Source: Flavivirga eckloniae
Lineage (GTDB): Bacteria > Bacteroidota > Bacteroidia > Flavobacteriales > Flavobacteriaceae
DNA: 64,000 nt
Direction: 5' to 3'
Assembly (NCBI RefSeq): GCF_002886045.1
Contig: NZ_CP025791.1
Span: forward strand, 5,533,001 to 5,597,000
Below the pieces are notes generated by a model that was not told the origin of the DNA, did not search any database, and was given only the letters and a program-made list of their open reading frames with translations. The translations under genes and the position numbers were made by a program. Below, piece by piece: positions 44,713-53,327 of this stretch. The number at the start of each line of letters is the position of its first letter. Positions within the stretch are counted from its first letter, which is position 1.

Positions 44713-46248
44713 ATGAAAACACTATTAAAATCTAAACAGGTAATTTGTTTAACACTACTAACAACTTTGTTATCATTCTATGGATGTAATAAAGAAGACA
44801 TTGAACCCGGACCAATAGTAAACCCGGAAGCAACAGAAATATCAGATTTGATTTCAAACTTAAGTTACGACGCTAATTCATTATTAAATGTAAATGATAC
44901 TGGAGGAGCGTCTACGCAACGTACCAAAACATACGACAAAAATACATCTACATCACCAAACTTGGGGTATTACCAAACATGTAATACTAAAAAGTATGAT
45001 TTAAAATCTAACTTTGATGATGTTGCTATTTTAAGACCTACTAATGGCGTTATTTGGCCCGGAGCCTTGGTAATAGGAAATCAAGGTATGCTTGATGGAA
45101 TGCCAGACCCTTTAACTTTAGGAAGAGCCCCTATGACGTTACGATTAGATCTTCCCGGAATTGGGGAATCTGGAAATATTGTAATTGACAACCCTTCAAA
45201 TTCCAATGTACAATCAAGTATTGACGGAGCGTTAGAATGGTGGAATGCAAATGCATATCAGGAAGGTTATGTTAATGCTTCCAATTCTTCTTATCAAGCA
45301 ACGACCTCTTATTCTTCAAAACAACTAAGTCTAGATGTGGGGCTTAACTTAGAATGGGCTACGGGATCTGTTGCGTCTCAACTAGAATATGAATCTACTA
45401 CGACCAAACGTGTAGCTGCTATGGTATATAAACAAGTTTTTTATACGGTTACTATGGATACACCATCTAAGCCAGCAAGTGTTTTTGCGCATGATGAGAC
45501 TCTAGAAAACATTGATAAGGCTATAGGGTCTGATACACCACCAGCTTATATACATTCTGTGTCATACGGTAGAATAATTATGTTTAGGCTGGAAACTACT
45601 AATACAAATACATCTATAGATTTAGATGCTGTGTTAGAATATGCTGGAGGTGTTAATGGAACAGGAACGGTAAATAGTGAATATGATGCCGTTTTAAAAC
45701 AATCTAATATTACGGTAGTGACTATTGGTGGGAATGCCGAAGTAGCTTCTGAAGCTGTTACTGCCGAAGGACCAGGGGCATTAAATAGTATCATTACCGG
45801 AGAAAATGCTGTTTATAGTAGAAATAATCCTGGAGTGCCTATTGCATATACGGTACGATATTTAAAGGATAATACATTTGCCAAAATGGGGTACACAACA
45901 GATTATCAAATTGTAGATTGTTCTACAAAAGAGTATCAACATAAAAATGCTTACTTAGATAATAATATCCTTCAGGATGTTAGGTTCCGATTTTCTTATA
46001 AGAAAAAAGGGAGTCAGAGTTTAGCTTACACAAATTGGAAAAAAGTGAAGAAAAATGATCCTAGTGAAGGTATAAAACCTCCTTCTGGAGCACATGGTGT
46101 AAAAGTTCAATTTCAGGTTTGGGATATCGTTTGGAAATCACTTGGGGAATTTTCTTTAAATTACATTAGTAGCGATAAGTATTATGAAGCATATTGCTCT
46201 AAAAGAGTTTTAGGGGTTTGTACTGAACTTTCTGTAAGGAAAAAGTAA
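44713..46248 (+). CDS. Cholesterol-dependent-cytolysin-family pore-forming lipoprotein
   Basis: A 511-aa member of the thiol-activated cytolysin family. ATG 44713 is chosen because it gives a lipoprotein signal with Cys25 in SFYGCNKE. The CDC core is evident: VIWPGALVIGNQ, PPAYIHSVSYGRIIMFRLET, the D3 segment ITVVTIGGNAE with the Gly339-Gly340 pair, and VRYLKDNTFAKMGYTTDY. The undecapeptide position (466-476, QFQVWDIVWKS) lacks the Cys and the WEWW core of ECTGLAWEWWR, and no Thr-Leu cholesterol-recognition pair is obvious near the end. Pores in sterol membranes are the family activity; here the receptor may differ. The role could be defence against protists or prey killing, which is inference. 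Confidence 0.88.
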   Translation: MKTLLKSKQVICLTLLTTLLSFYGCNKEDIEPGPIVNPEATEISDLISNLSYDANSLLNVNDTGGASTQRTKTYDKNTSTSPNLGYYQTCNTKKYDLKSNFDDVAILRPTNGVIWPGALVIGNQGMLDGMPDPLTLGRAPMTLRLDLPGIGESGNIVIDNPSNSNVQSSIDGALEWWNANAYQEGYVNASNSSYQATTSYSSKQLSLDVGLNLEWATGSVASQLEYESTTTKRVAAMVYKQVFYTVTMDTPSKPASVFAHDETLENIDKAIGSDTPPAYIHSVSYGRIIMFRLETTNTNTSIDLDAVLEYAGGVNGTGTVNSEYDAVLKQSNITVVTIGGNAEVASEAVTAEGPGALNSIITGENAVYSRNNPGVPIAYTVRYLKDNTFAKMGYTTDYQIVDCSTKEYQHKNAYLDNNILQDVRFRFSYKKKGSQSLAYTNWKKVKKNDPSEGIKPPSGAHGVKVQFQVWDIVWKSLGEFSLNYISSDKYYEAYCSKRVLGVCTELSVRKK

Positions 46249-46285
46249 AATAGTAATATAAAAGGTATCATTCAGTAATTTGATG

Positions 46286-46340
46286 CAGCCGGCACTTAAA
46301 GTTGTAGATTCAACAACTTGGTGCTGGCTGTTATTTTTTT
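46286..46340. terminator. Bidirectional hairpin terminator between cytolysin and mutS2
   Basis: CAGCCGGCAC (46286-46295) pairs imperfectly with GTGCTGGCTG (46321-46330), and AAGTTGT pairs with ACAACTT inside. TTATTTTTTTG follows on the plus strand. It separates convergent genes. Confidence 0.8.
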
Positions 46341-48511
46341 GCTTCAACGAGCTCTAATTGATCTAAACTAACATTAGTAGTAAATATACCGTAGTTTACA
46401 ACAGCCTTGTTTTTTTCAATCTTATCAATGCTACCTATAGCCCGACCATCTTCCATACGTACACGATCGCCTATTTTTAAAGTAGGTTTTGGTTTAGGTG
46501 GCGCTTCACTAGCTATTTTCTTGGCTTCTTTTTTCTTTTTGCGAATAACGGTTACTACCTTTTCAGCCTCCTTTTTTACTTGCTCTTCTTTTTCTTTTAT
46601 GGCTTTTTTCTGTTTAGCAGTTACCTTTTTGCGCTTGGAATTTTCTATTTGTACCATTTTAAATAGCTCCGACATCAAATCGCGTTTTTGTTTGTTTTCA
46701 AAATACTTCTCGGCGATGTCGTTTACCTTTTGCCCAAGGTAAATTAAGCGTTGGTTACTATCATAGAGCTCTTGATAGTTTTCTAGTTTCTTCTGGATTT
46801 TGGCATTAATTTCTTCAAGCTTATCAGCTTCCTCTATTTTTTTCTTTTCGTTTAGTTTTAACGACTGTCCGGTTTTTTCTAAACGAGAACGCTCTTTTTG
46901 AAGCTTGGCTATAGTAGCATCAAAGCGTACCTTGCTACGTTCAATCTTCTTTTTTGCACGATTGATTAAACTATAAGGAATACCATTTTTCTGCGCTACC
47001 TCGAAAGTAAACGAACTTCCGGCTTGGCCTATAACCAGTTTAAAAAGAGGTAATAGGGTGCGTTCATCAAATAGCATATTAGCATTGAGCATATGTGGCA
47101 GCTCATTCGCTAGGATTTTTAAATTTGAATAATGCGTCGTAATAATCCCAAAAGCTTCTCTGTGATAAAACTCTTCCAGAAATGTTTCGGCTAAAGCTCC
47201 TCCAAGTTCAGGATCACTACCAGTTCCAAATTCATCAATTAAAAAGAGGGTATTCTTATTACACTTCTTTAAAAAATAATTCATTTGCTTTAGGCGATAA
47301 CTATAGGTGCTTAAATGATTCTCAATAGACTGATTGTCGCCAATATCACTCAAAATCCGATCGAATAAACAAGCCTTACTGCGTTCATGAACAGGTATTA
47401 ACATACCACTTTGTAACATAACTTGTAGTAAACCCACTGTTTTTAGAGTAATACTCTTACCGCCAGCGTTAGGACCAGAAATGACTATAATTCTACTGTC
47501 TTGTTTCAGCTTTATGGTCTGCGGAAATGTAGTTTCTTTAGTTTCTAAATTGTTTAAATATAATAATGGGTGATAAGCATCCCTTAAAAACATGCTTTTG
47601 TCTTCCGAAATTTCCGGAAGAATGGCATTCATAGATCTTGCATACTTGGCTTTAGCTGAAATAACATCGATATTGATCAAGAATGCTTGATAGTCTTCTA
47701 ATAATGGTAAAAACGGACGTATAAAATTGGTAAGATCCTTTAGAATACGAATAACCTCTTCCTGCTCTTCATATTCTAGATTATTAAGCTCTCTCGAATG
47801 TTGTAAAGTCGTTTCCGGTTCTATATAAACAATACTGCCTGTTCTGCTGCCTCCCATAATAGCCCCTTTTACTTTACGACGATACATGGCTTTTACAGCA
47901 AGTACGCGTTTGTTGTCTACTACAGATTCGCGAATATCATCTAAATATTCAAGGTTGTGGTAGGTGTTTAATGCTGATGAAAAACTAGCATTAATTTTAC
48001 CCTTTATTTTATTAATCGATTGGCGTAATTCAAAAAGAAGCGTAGAAGCATTGTCTTTTATATCTCCAAAACGATCAACTATGGCGTCTACTTTTTCAAT
48101 AATTACCTTGGTGACTTCAATATGCGATGCGTGTGCGTTGAGCCCTGGATAATACTCTTCAAACTTTTTTAAAAAAGTAACAATATCATTAACAGTTAGC
48201 GACATTGAAACGATCTTTTTTAAAGCATGTACTTCCAAATAAGTATTTTCAATACCTAATAGCTTAATTTCTTTTGAAATAGTATCGAAACCATGATTTG
48301 GAATACGGTTATCGTTATAAAAAGAAGACAAGTACTCGTTAGTTAATTGTAAAGCTTCGAGCAGTTCCTCCTTTGTTTTGTAGGGAGATATCTGTAATGC
48401 CCTTTCGGTTCCCAAAGGTGTTACACAATGTTCACTTACCTGTTGAAGAACAGTTAGAAACTCTAGGTCTTTTAATGTTTTATCGTGAATGTGTATCATG
48501 CGTTTCTTCAT
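46331..48511 (-). CDS. MutS2-family ATPase without Smr nuclease domain
   Basis: A 726-aa MutS2-like protein (Met at 48511, or Met5 at 48499). Residues ~1-310 are the MutS core, with SRTGSIVYIEPET. The ABC-type ATPase has Walker A ISGPNAGGKSITLKT, signature near LSTYSYRL and LFLIDEFGTGSDPELGGA. A long coiled coil (~505-660) ends in a KOW-like barrel (KIGDRVRMEDGRAIGSIDK). The usual C-terminal Smr endonuclease domain (~80 residues) is absent, and the stop follows the barrel directly. MutS2 proteins act on branched DNA or collided ribosomes; without Smr, nicking would need another protein. Confidence 0.87.
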   Translation of the reverse strand: MKKRMIHIHDKTLKDLEFLTVLQQVSEHCVTPLGTERALQISPYKTKEELLEALQLTNEYLSSFYNDNRIPNHGFDTISKEIKLLGIENTYLEVHALKKIVSMSLTVNDIVTFLKKFEEYYPGLNAHASHIEVTKVIIEKVDAIVDRFGDIKDNASTLLFELRQSINKIKGKINASFSSALNTYHNLEYLDDIRESVVDNKRVLAVKAMYRRKVKGAIMGGSRTGSIVYIEPETTLQHSRELNNLEYEEQEEVIRILKDLTNFIRPFLPLLEDYQAFLINIDVISAKAKYARSMNAILPEISEDKSMFLRDAYHPLLYLNNLETKETTFPQTIKLKQDSRIIVISGPNAGGKSITLKTVGLLQVMLQSGMLIPVHERSKACLFDRILSDIGDNQSIENHLSTYSYRLKQMNYFLKKCNKNTLFLIDEFGTGSDPELGGALAETFLEEFYHREAFGIITTHYSNLKILANELPHMLNANMLFDERTLLPLFKLVIGQAGSSFTFEVAQKNGIPYSLINRAKKKIERSKVRFDATIAKLQKERSRLEKTGQSLKLNEKKKIEEADKLEEINAKIQKKLENYQELYDSNQRLIYLGQKVNDIAEKYFENKQKRDLMSELFKMVQIENSKRKKVTAKQKKAIKEKEEQVKKEAEKVVTVIRKKKKEAKKIASEAPPKPKPTLKIGDRVRMEDGRAIGSIDKIEKNKAVVNYGIFTTNVSLDQLELVEAKK

Positions 48512-48702
48512 CGGGGATAAGGCGACAAAGTTAAAAATTCTATTTGATAAAGAGGTTATTTTTGAAAGAGTAAAATAATAGGTTTAAAAATCTTAAAAAG
48601 TGTTAATTAACAGTTACTTACTATTCTTTAACAAAATGCTAACACCTGTGGATGAGATTTGTATATAACTTGAAAAACACAATCAAAAAAATAAAACTAA
48701 GA

Positions 48703-49806
48703 ATGAAAACTAACTACCTTACCACATTATTTGTGAGCTTATTACTTGTTGTAAGTTCTCACACATTTGCTCAATTAGATGCTCCAAGAGGAAGCCAAAT
48801 GGCCAGCGTGTCGCAACAAGTTGGTATTACAAAGATTTATGTTAAATATTCCAGACCTAGTGTAAACGACAGGGAAGTATGGGGAAAACTCGTGCCTTAC
48901 GGTATGAATAACCTAGGGTTTGGAACGGCCAAAGAATCGCCTTGGCGTGCCGGTGCTAATGAAAATACTATTATAAAGTTTACTGATGACGTGAAAATTG
49001 AAGGACAGCCTCTTAAAGCTGGTAAGTATGGTTTTCATATTATTGTTAATGAGAACGATACCGCTACATTAATTTTTTCTAAAGAACATAAAGCCTGGGG
49101 AAGCTATTTTTACGAGCCATCTCAAGATGCTCTTAGAGTAGATGTAGCAACAAGCTCTATTCCGCATACAGAGTTGCTAACGTTTAGTTTTATAAGTGTT
49201 GATGCTACATCTGCGGTACTGGCTTTACAGTGGGAAAAGAAACAAATACCTTTTAAGATTGAGGTAGATGTACCAAATATTGTTTTGGCTAGTTTTAGAG
49301 AAGAATTTAAAGGGCAGGGTGGATTTCAACGTCAAAACTGGGAACAAGCAGCAAATTATGCATTAAACAACGGAGGCGACTTAAATGAAGCTTTAGGTTG
49401 GATTGAAGGCGCGATAGCCGGGCAGTTTTTTAGTCAAAAAACATATAATAACCTTCAAATTAAATCTCAAATACTTTCAAAGTTAGGCAAGAAAGAAGAA
49501 GCTTCTGCTGCTATGGATGAAGCTTTAAATATGGCTACTATTTTTCAAACGCATCAATACGGAAGAACACTTATAGGTCAAGGTGAAAAAGACAAAGCTC
49601 TGGAGATTTTTAAAATGAATGCTCAAAAGAATAAAGACACATGGCCCGTACATTATGGTTTAGCTCGTGGGTATTCTGCTTTAGGGAATTACTCGAAAGC
49701 TTTAACCCATTTAAAAAAAGCTTTAAACAATGCACCTAACGATGCCTCAAAAGGTCGTGTACAAGCTAATATTGATAAATTGGAAAAAGGAGAGGATATA
49801 AATTAA
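48703..49806 (+). CDS. DUF2911 protein with C-terminal TPR region
   Basis: A 367-aa exported protein. ATG 48703 gives a signal peptide ending HTFAQ; a longer frame from 48652 adds only a basic stretch. Residues ~25-165 are DUF2911 (ASVSQQVGITKIYVKYSRPS; VWGKLVPYGMN). Residues ~225-365 form TPR-like helices (EALGWIEGAIAG, LARGYSALGNYSKALTHLKK). DUF2911 proteins are common in Bacteroidetes and have no assigned function. The gene stands alone. Confidence 0.82.
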   Translation: MKTNYLTTLFVSLLLVVSSHTFAQLDAPRGSQMASVSQQVGITKIYVKYSRPSVNDREVWGKLVPYGMNNLGFGTAKESPWRAGANENTIIKFTDDVKIEGQPLKAGKYGFHIIVNENDTATLIFSKEHKAWGSYFYEPSQDALRVDVATSSIPHTELLTFSFISVDATSAVLALQWEKKQIPFKIEVDVPNIVLASFREEFKGQGGFQRQNWEQAANYALNNGGDLNEALGWIEGAIAGQFFSQKTYNNLQIKSQILSKLGKKEEASAAMDEALNMATIFQTHQYGRTLIGQGEKDKALEIFKMNAQKNKDTWPVHYGLARGYSALGNYSKALTHLKKALNNAPNDASKGRVQANIDKLEKGEDIN

Positions 49807-49841
49807 TAAACCATCATCAATCAAACTACTAACAGCAACTT

Positions 49842-49997
49842 AAGAGGATGTCTGAAAAGTGCTATTCAGAATGAAATGAACTAGCCTGCCGGTAGGCAGG
49901 GAATCTCTCATGATATTAATATTGTGATTTGCAAAGCAATAAGATTCTTCGCGATGCTCTGAATGACAAAATAAACTACTTTTTAGATATCCTCTTT
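49842..49997. repeat. Degenerate intergenic element with ~19-bp terminal inverted repeats
   Basis: AAGAGGATGTCTGAAAAGT (49842-49860) is matched by the complement near 49979-49997 (AGAGGATATCTAAAAAGT on the other strand), with two differences. Inside are GAATCTCTCAT, GATTCTTCGCGATGCTCTGAATGAC and the palindrome CCTGCCGGTAGGCAGG. It resembles a miniature non-coding mobile element and ends directly at the miaE stop codon. Confidence 0.6.
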
Positions 49998-50579
49998 TTA
50001 TCCATGTATGGTACTGTCCTTACCGTAGTTTTTTATTACAATGCTTTCAAACTCTACGAGTTCTTTCCAACGTTTATCTACATCAATACCTTTTCCGTAT
50101 TTACGTGCAAATCCAATAAAAGTGGTATAATGTCCTGCTTCACTAATCATTAAGTCATGATAAAACTTAGCAAGTTCCGGATCTTCTACTTTTTTTGATA
50201 ACAGTTTAAAACGTTCACAGCTTCTAGCTTCGATCATAGCAGAAAACAAAAGTCGGTCTACCATACTCTGCAATTTGTTTCCGCCTTTATTCATAAACTT
50301 ATAAAGTTCGTTAACGTAACTGTCCTTACGTTCCCTGCCTAGTTTATAACCACGCTTTTTAATAATATCATGCACCATTTGGAAGTGTTCCAGCTCTTCT
50401 TGTGCCAAAACCAGTAAATCCGTAACCAAATCGGTGTATTCAGGATTTAACGTAATTATACTTATGGCATTAGTAGCAGCCTTTTGCTCACACCAGGCAT
50501 GATCGGTTAGAACTTCTTCAATATCAGATTCTACAATATTTACCCAACGGGGATCGGTTTCTAGTTTTAAGCCAAGCAT
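49998..50579 (-). CDS. miaE: tRNA 2-methylthio-N6-isopentenyladenosine-37 hydroxylase
   Basis: A 193-aa ferritin-like diiron oxygenase that hydroxylates ms2i6A37 of tRNA. Iron-ligand regions are visible: DHAWCEQKAATNAIS, QEELEHFQMVHDIIKKRG, MIEARSCERFKLLS and ISEAGHYTTFIGFARKYG. Length and motifs agree with the flavobacterial MiaE. No miaA or miaB gene is adjacent. It is upstream of recG's end on the same strand (47 bp apart). Confidence 0.93.
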   Translation of the reverse strand: MLGLKLETDPRWVNIVESDIEEVLTDHAWCEQKAATNAISIITLNPEYTDLVTDLLVLAQEELEHFQMVHDIIKKRGYKLGRERKDSYVNELYKFMNKGGNKLQSMVDRLLFSAMIEARSCERFKLLSKKVEDPELAKFYHDLMISEAGHYTTFIGFARKYGKGIDVDKRWKELVEFESIVIKNYGKDSTIHG

Positions 50580-50626
50580 AATTATTTTTTTGTAAAAGTA
50601 TATATAATACTATTTCTAACGTAAAA

Positions 50627-53173
50627 TTACGAAATGTAATTCCATATATTTTTGTATTTACTCAACGCCCTATAGGTATCTAAAATAACTTTATTGTTTG
50701 CGAAAGATAATGCGGGGTCATTTTTAAGGATATTTTTGGCATGATGTCGGGCTAATTGTAAAACATCATTGTCCTTTATAATATCAGCTATTTTAAGATT
50801 TAAAACACCACTTTGCTGAGTTCCCATAATATCTCCGGGGCCTCGTAAGCGTAAATCGACTTCTGCAATTTCGAAACCGTCACTGGTTCTTACCATGGTT
50901 TCAAGGCGTGTCTTGCTATCGTTACTGAGCTTATGTCCCGTCATTAAGATGCAATAACTCTGTTCTGCGCCTCTACCTACACGACCACGAAGCTGATGTA
51001 ATTGTGATAAACCAAAGCGTTCTGCGCTTTCAATAATCATAACCGAAGCATTAGGGACATTTACGCCCACTTCAATAACGGTAGTAGCAACCATAATTTG
51101 AGTTTCCCCTTTTATAAAGCGTTGCATTTCGTAGTCTTTATCAGCAGGTTTCATTTTTCCGTGAACTATGGATATTTGGTAATCCGGCATAGGGAAATCC
51201 CTGGCAATACTTTCGTAACCATCCATTAAATCCTTATAATCCATTTTTTCGTTTTCCTGAATTAATGGATATACGATATAGATTTGTCTGCCTTTTGCTA
51301 TCTCATCCCTAATGAATTTGAAAACGTTTAACCGGTTTTTGTCATAGCGATGCACTGTTTTTATGGATTGTCGTCCGGGTGGTAATTCATCAATAATTGA
51401 AATGTCTAAATCGCCATATACAGACATGGCCAATGTTCTTGGAATTGGCGTAGCTGTCATTACTAAAATGTGTGGAGGGATGGAAGCCCCTCTAATCTCC
51501 CCGGAGGGGAGACTTTTTAGCAGCTTTTCTATAGCATTTATAACGCTATCAATATCTCCGACTACTTGTTCATTGCTGAATCGAATGACTTTAAAACCAA
51601 TTTTATTTAATATTTCGGTACGTAAAGCGTCAGCTTCTTTCTGTTCTATGGTGTTATGATATCCACCATCTACTTCAATGATTAAATGCTTTTCAAGACA
51701 AACAAAGTCAACGATAAACTCATCAATTATGTGTTGCCTTCTAAATTTATAATCAAGTTTTTTATTCCTTAAACTTTCCCATAAAATGGACTCAGCTTCA
51801 GTGCTGTGTCTTTTCTTTTCAGCTTGTAACTCCTTTAGTAAATTATATGCCGAAGGACGAGCAGTCATATACTTCTGGATAACCGTTTTGGCATCCTCCC
51901 CATGGGAGGACTGAGGAGGGCCCTTCGGTCCCTTCTTCCACAATTTACTTCGTTGTGCCACTCCAAATCGATGTTGTTCATCTATAATAGCAAGCCCTAA
52001 ATTTTTGAATTTTACTTTATCTTCAAGTAGAGCATGGGTGCCAATAAGGATCTGTAAATCGCCATTTTCCAGATTTTCGTGTATATCTTTTCTTTTTGAA
52101 GTTTTAGTTGAACCTGTGAGTATTTCAATACTGATATTCAATTTGTTACACATTTCAAGTGATCCGTTGTAGTGCTGAACTGACAAAATTTCAGTAGGCG
52201 CCATTAAACAAGCTTGAAAACCGTTGTCAAGTGCTATTAACATTGACATGAGCGCTACTATGGTCTTGCCGGAACCAACATCACCCTGTAATAACCTGTT
52301 CATTTGGGCATTACTTCCCAAATCGGAACGAATTTCTTTTAAAACCCGTTTCTGTGCGTTAGTTAAATTGAAAGGCAAATGTTCATTAAAAAAGGTATTA
52401 AAATAGTTACCGACTTTTTCAAAAGGGACTCCCTTAATTTTGGATTTATGAATGAGATTTTTAAGAATTAGTTGTAATTGTATATAAAATAATTCTTCGA
52501 ATTTTAATCGAAATTGAGCTCTGGAAAGTAACTCCTGACTCATTGGAAAATGAACGTTAAAAAGCGCCTCATTTTTTGGAATTAATTTAAGTTCGGTAAG
52601 TAAGCTTTCGGGTAAAGTTTCGGTAAACCTTTTCCCGGTTTCTAAAAAAAGCTGCTGCATGATTTTATTAATCACACGATTTGTAATGCCTTTATTTGAT
52701 AATTTTTCGGTAGAAGGATATACGGGCTGCATAGCAGATCGCAGGTTCTTTTTATGGTCTTCTAACGGTTCCATGTCCGGATGAGGCATACTAAACTTGC
52801 CATTAAACCAATTGGTTTTTCCGAAAATCACATAAGGTTTATTAAGTTTTAAGCTGTCGCGAATCCATTTTTGTCCCCGAAACCAAACCAATTCCATGGT
52901 ACCGGTATCATCTTGAAAAGTTCCTACTAACCGTTTACCTCGCTTTTGAGCAACTTCTTTAAAGGCAATGATTTTACCAATAACTTGAACGTCTGCACTA
53001 TTACGTTGCAGTTGGTTGATCTTATAATACTGTGTACGATCTATATACCTGTTTGGAAATAAATTAATTAAATCCTGATAAGTGTGAATGCCCAACTCCT
53101 TGCGCAATAAATCGGCTCTATTAGGTCCAACGCCTTTTAAATAATCTATAGGAGTTTGAAGTTTTACAGACAT
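50627..53173 (-). CDS. recG: ATP-dependent DNA helicase RecG with in-frame DUF559 nuclease insertion
   Basis: An 848-aa RecG, about 150 aa longer than normal (~700). The wedge domain (LKGVGPNRADLLRKELGI), helicase motif I (GDVGSGKTIVALM) and motif II (AIIDEQHRFGVAQRSKLWKK) are in place. Then residues ~415-565 are foreign: a DUF559 restriction-endonuclease-like domain with TEAESILWESLR, FRRQHIIDEFIVDF and IIEVDGGYHN (E500, D502). RecG resumes at PPHILVMTATPIPRTLAMS (motif III) and runs to motif VI (QLRGRVGRG) and FEIAEVDLRLRGPGD. The reading frame is intact. RecG reverses stalled forks and processes branched DNA; whether this protein stays active, and whether the nuclease works, is unknown. 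Confidence 0.93.
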   Translation of the reverse strand: MSVKLQTPIDYLKGVGPNRADLLRKELGIHTYQDLINLFPNRYIDRTQYYKINQLQRNSADVQVIGKIIAFKEVAQKRGKRLVGTFQDDTGTMELVWFRGQKWIRDSLKLNKPYVIFGKTNWFNGKFSMPHPDMEPLEDHKKNLRSAMQPVYPSTEKLSNKGITNRVINKIMQQLFLETGKRFTETLPESLLTELKLIPKNEALFNVHFPMSQELLSRAQFRLKFEELFYIQLQLILKNLIHKSKIKGVPFEKVGNYFNTFFNEHLPFNLTNAQKRVLKEIRSDLGSNAQMNRLLQGDVGSGKTIVALMSMLIALDNGFQACLMAPTEILSVQHYNGSLEMCNKLNISIEILTGSTKTSKRKDIHENLENGDLQILIGTHALLEDKVKFKNLGLAIIDEQHRFGVAQRSKLWKKGPKGPPQSSHGEDAKTVIQKYMTARPSAYNLLKELQAEKKRHSTEAESILWESLRNKKLDYKFRRQHIIDEFIVDFVCLEKHLIIEVDGGYHNTIEQKEADALRTEILNKIGFKVIRFSNEQVVGDIDSVINAIEKLLKSLPSGEIRGASIPPHILVMTATPIPRTLAMSVYGDLDISIIDELPPGRQSIKTVHRYDKNRLNVFKFIRDEIAKGRQIYIVYPLIQENEKMDYKDLMDGYESIARDFPMPDYQISIVHGKMKPADKDYEMQRFIKGETQIMVATTVIEVGVNVPNASVMIIESAERFGLSQLHQLRGRVGRGAEQSYCILMTGHKLSNDSKTRLETMVRTSDGFEIAEVDLRLRGPGDIMGTQQSGVLNLKIADIIKDNDVLQLARHHAKNILKNDPALSFANNKVILDTYRALSKYKNIWNYIS
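51479..51931 (-). mobile_element. DUF559 domain element inserted in recG
   Basis: About 450 bp between the codons for RecG LWKK and PPHILVM. Near each end is a short GC-rich hairpin: TCTCCCC/GGGGAGA at 51496-51512 and TCCTCCC/GGGAGGA at 51894-51910, each with a 3-base loop. Its base composition (GC-rich ends such as GGGCCC) is unlike the rest of recG. Insertion is inferred from the interrupted helicase domain; no target-site duplication was identified. Confidence 0.7.
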
Positions 53174-53259
53174 AAAAGCGAATTTAAGTCATTTCGATTA
53201 AAGCATAAAACAACAATATAAATTTAATCATTTAAAGATATTTTGAGATTTAATAAAAA

Positions 53260-53296
53260 AGATCGCAACTAACATGATTCATGTTAGTTGCGATCT
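53260..53296 (-). terminator. Strong terminator of the repeat-protein gene
   Basis: An 18-bp perfect inverted repeat (53260-53277 and 53279-53296; AGATCGCAACTAACATGA and its complement) is separated by one base. On the minus strand it is followed by a T-run (plus-strand A-run at 53254-53259). It lies 31 bp beyond the stop of the 1315-aa gene. Confidence 0.85.
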
Positions 53297-53327
53297 AACT
53301 GCCGCTTAATAAAGCTTACTCAATTAC

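Noticed and set aside
44713-46248. Assigning a named toxin symbol to the cytolysin
   Set aside because: The sterol-binding tip is too divergent to equate with a characterised cytolysin.
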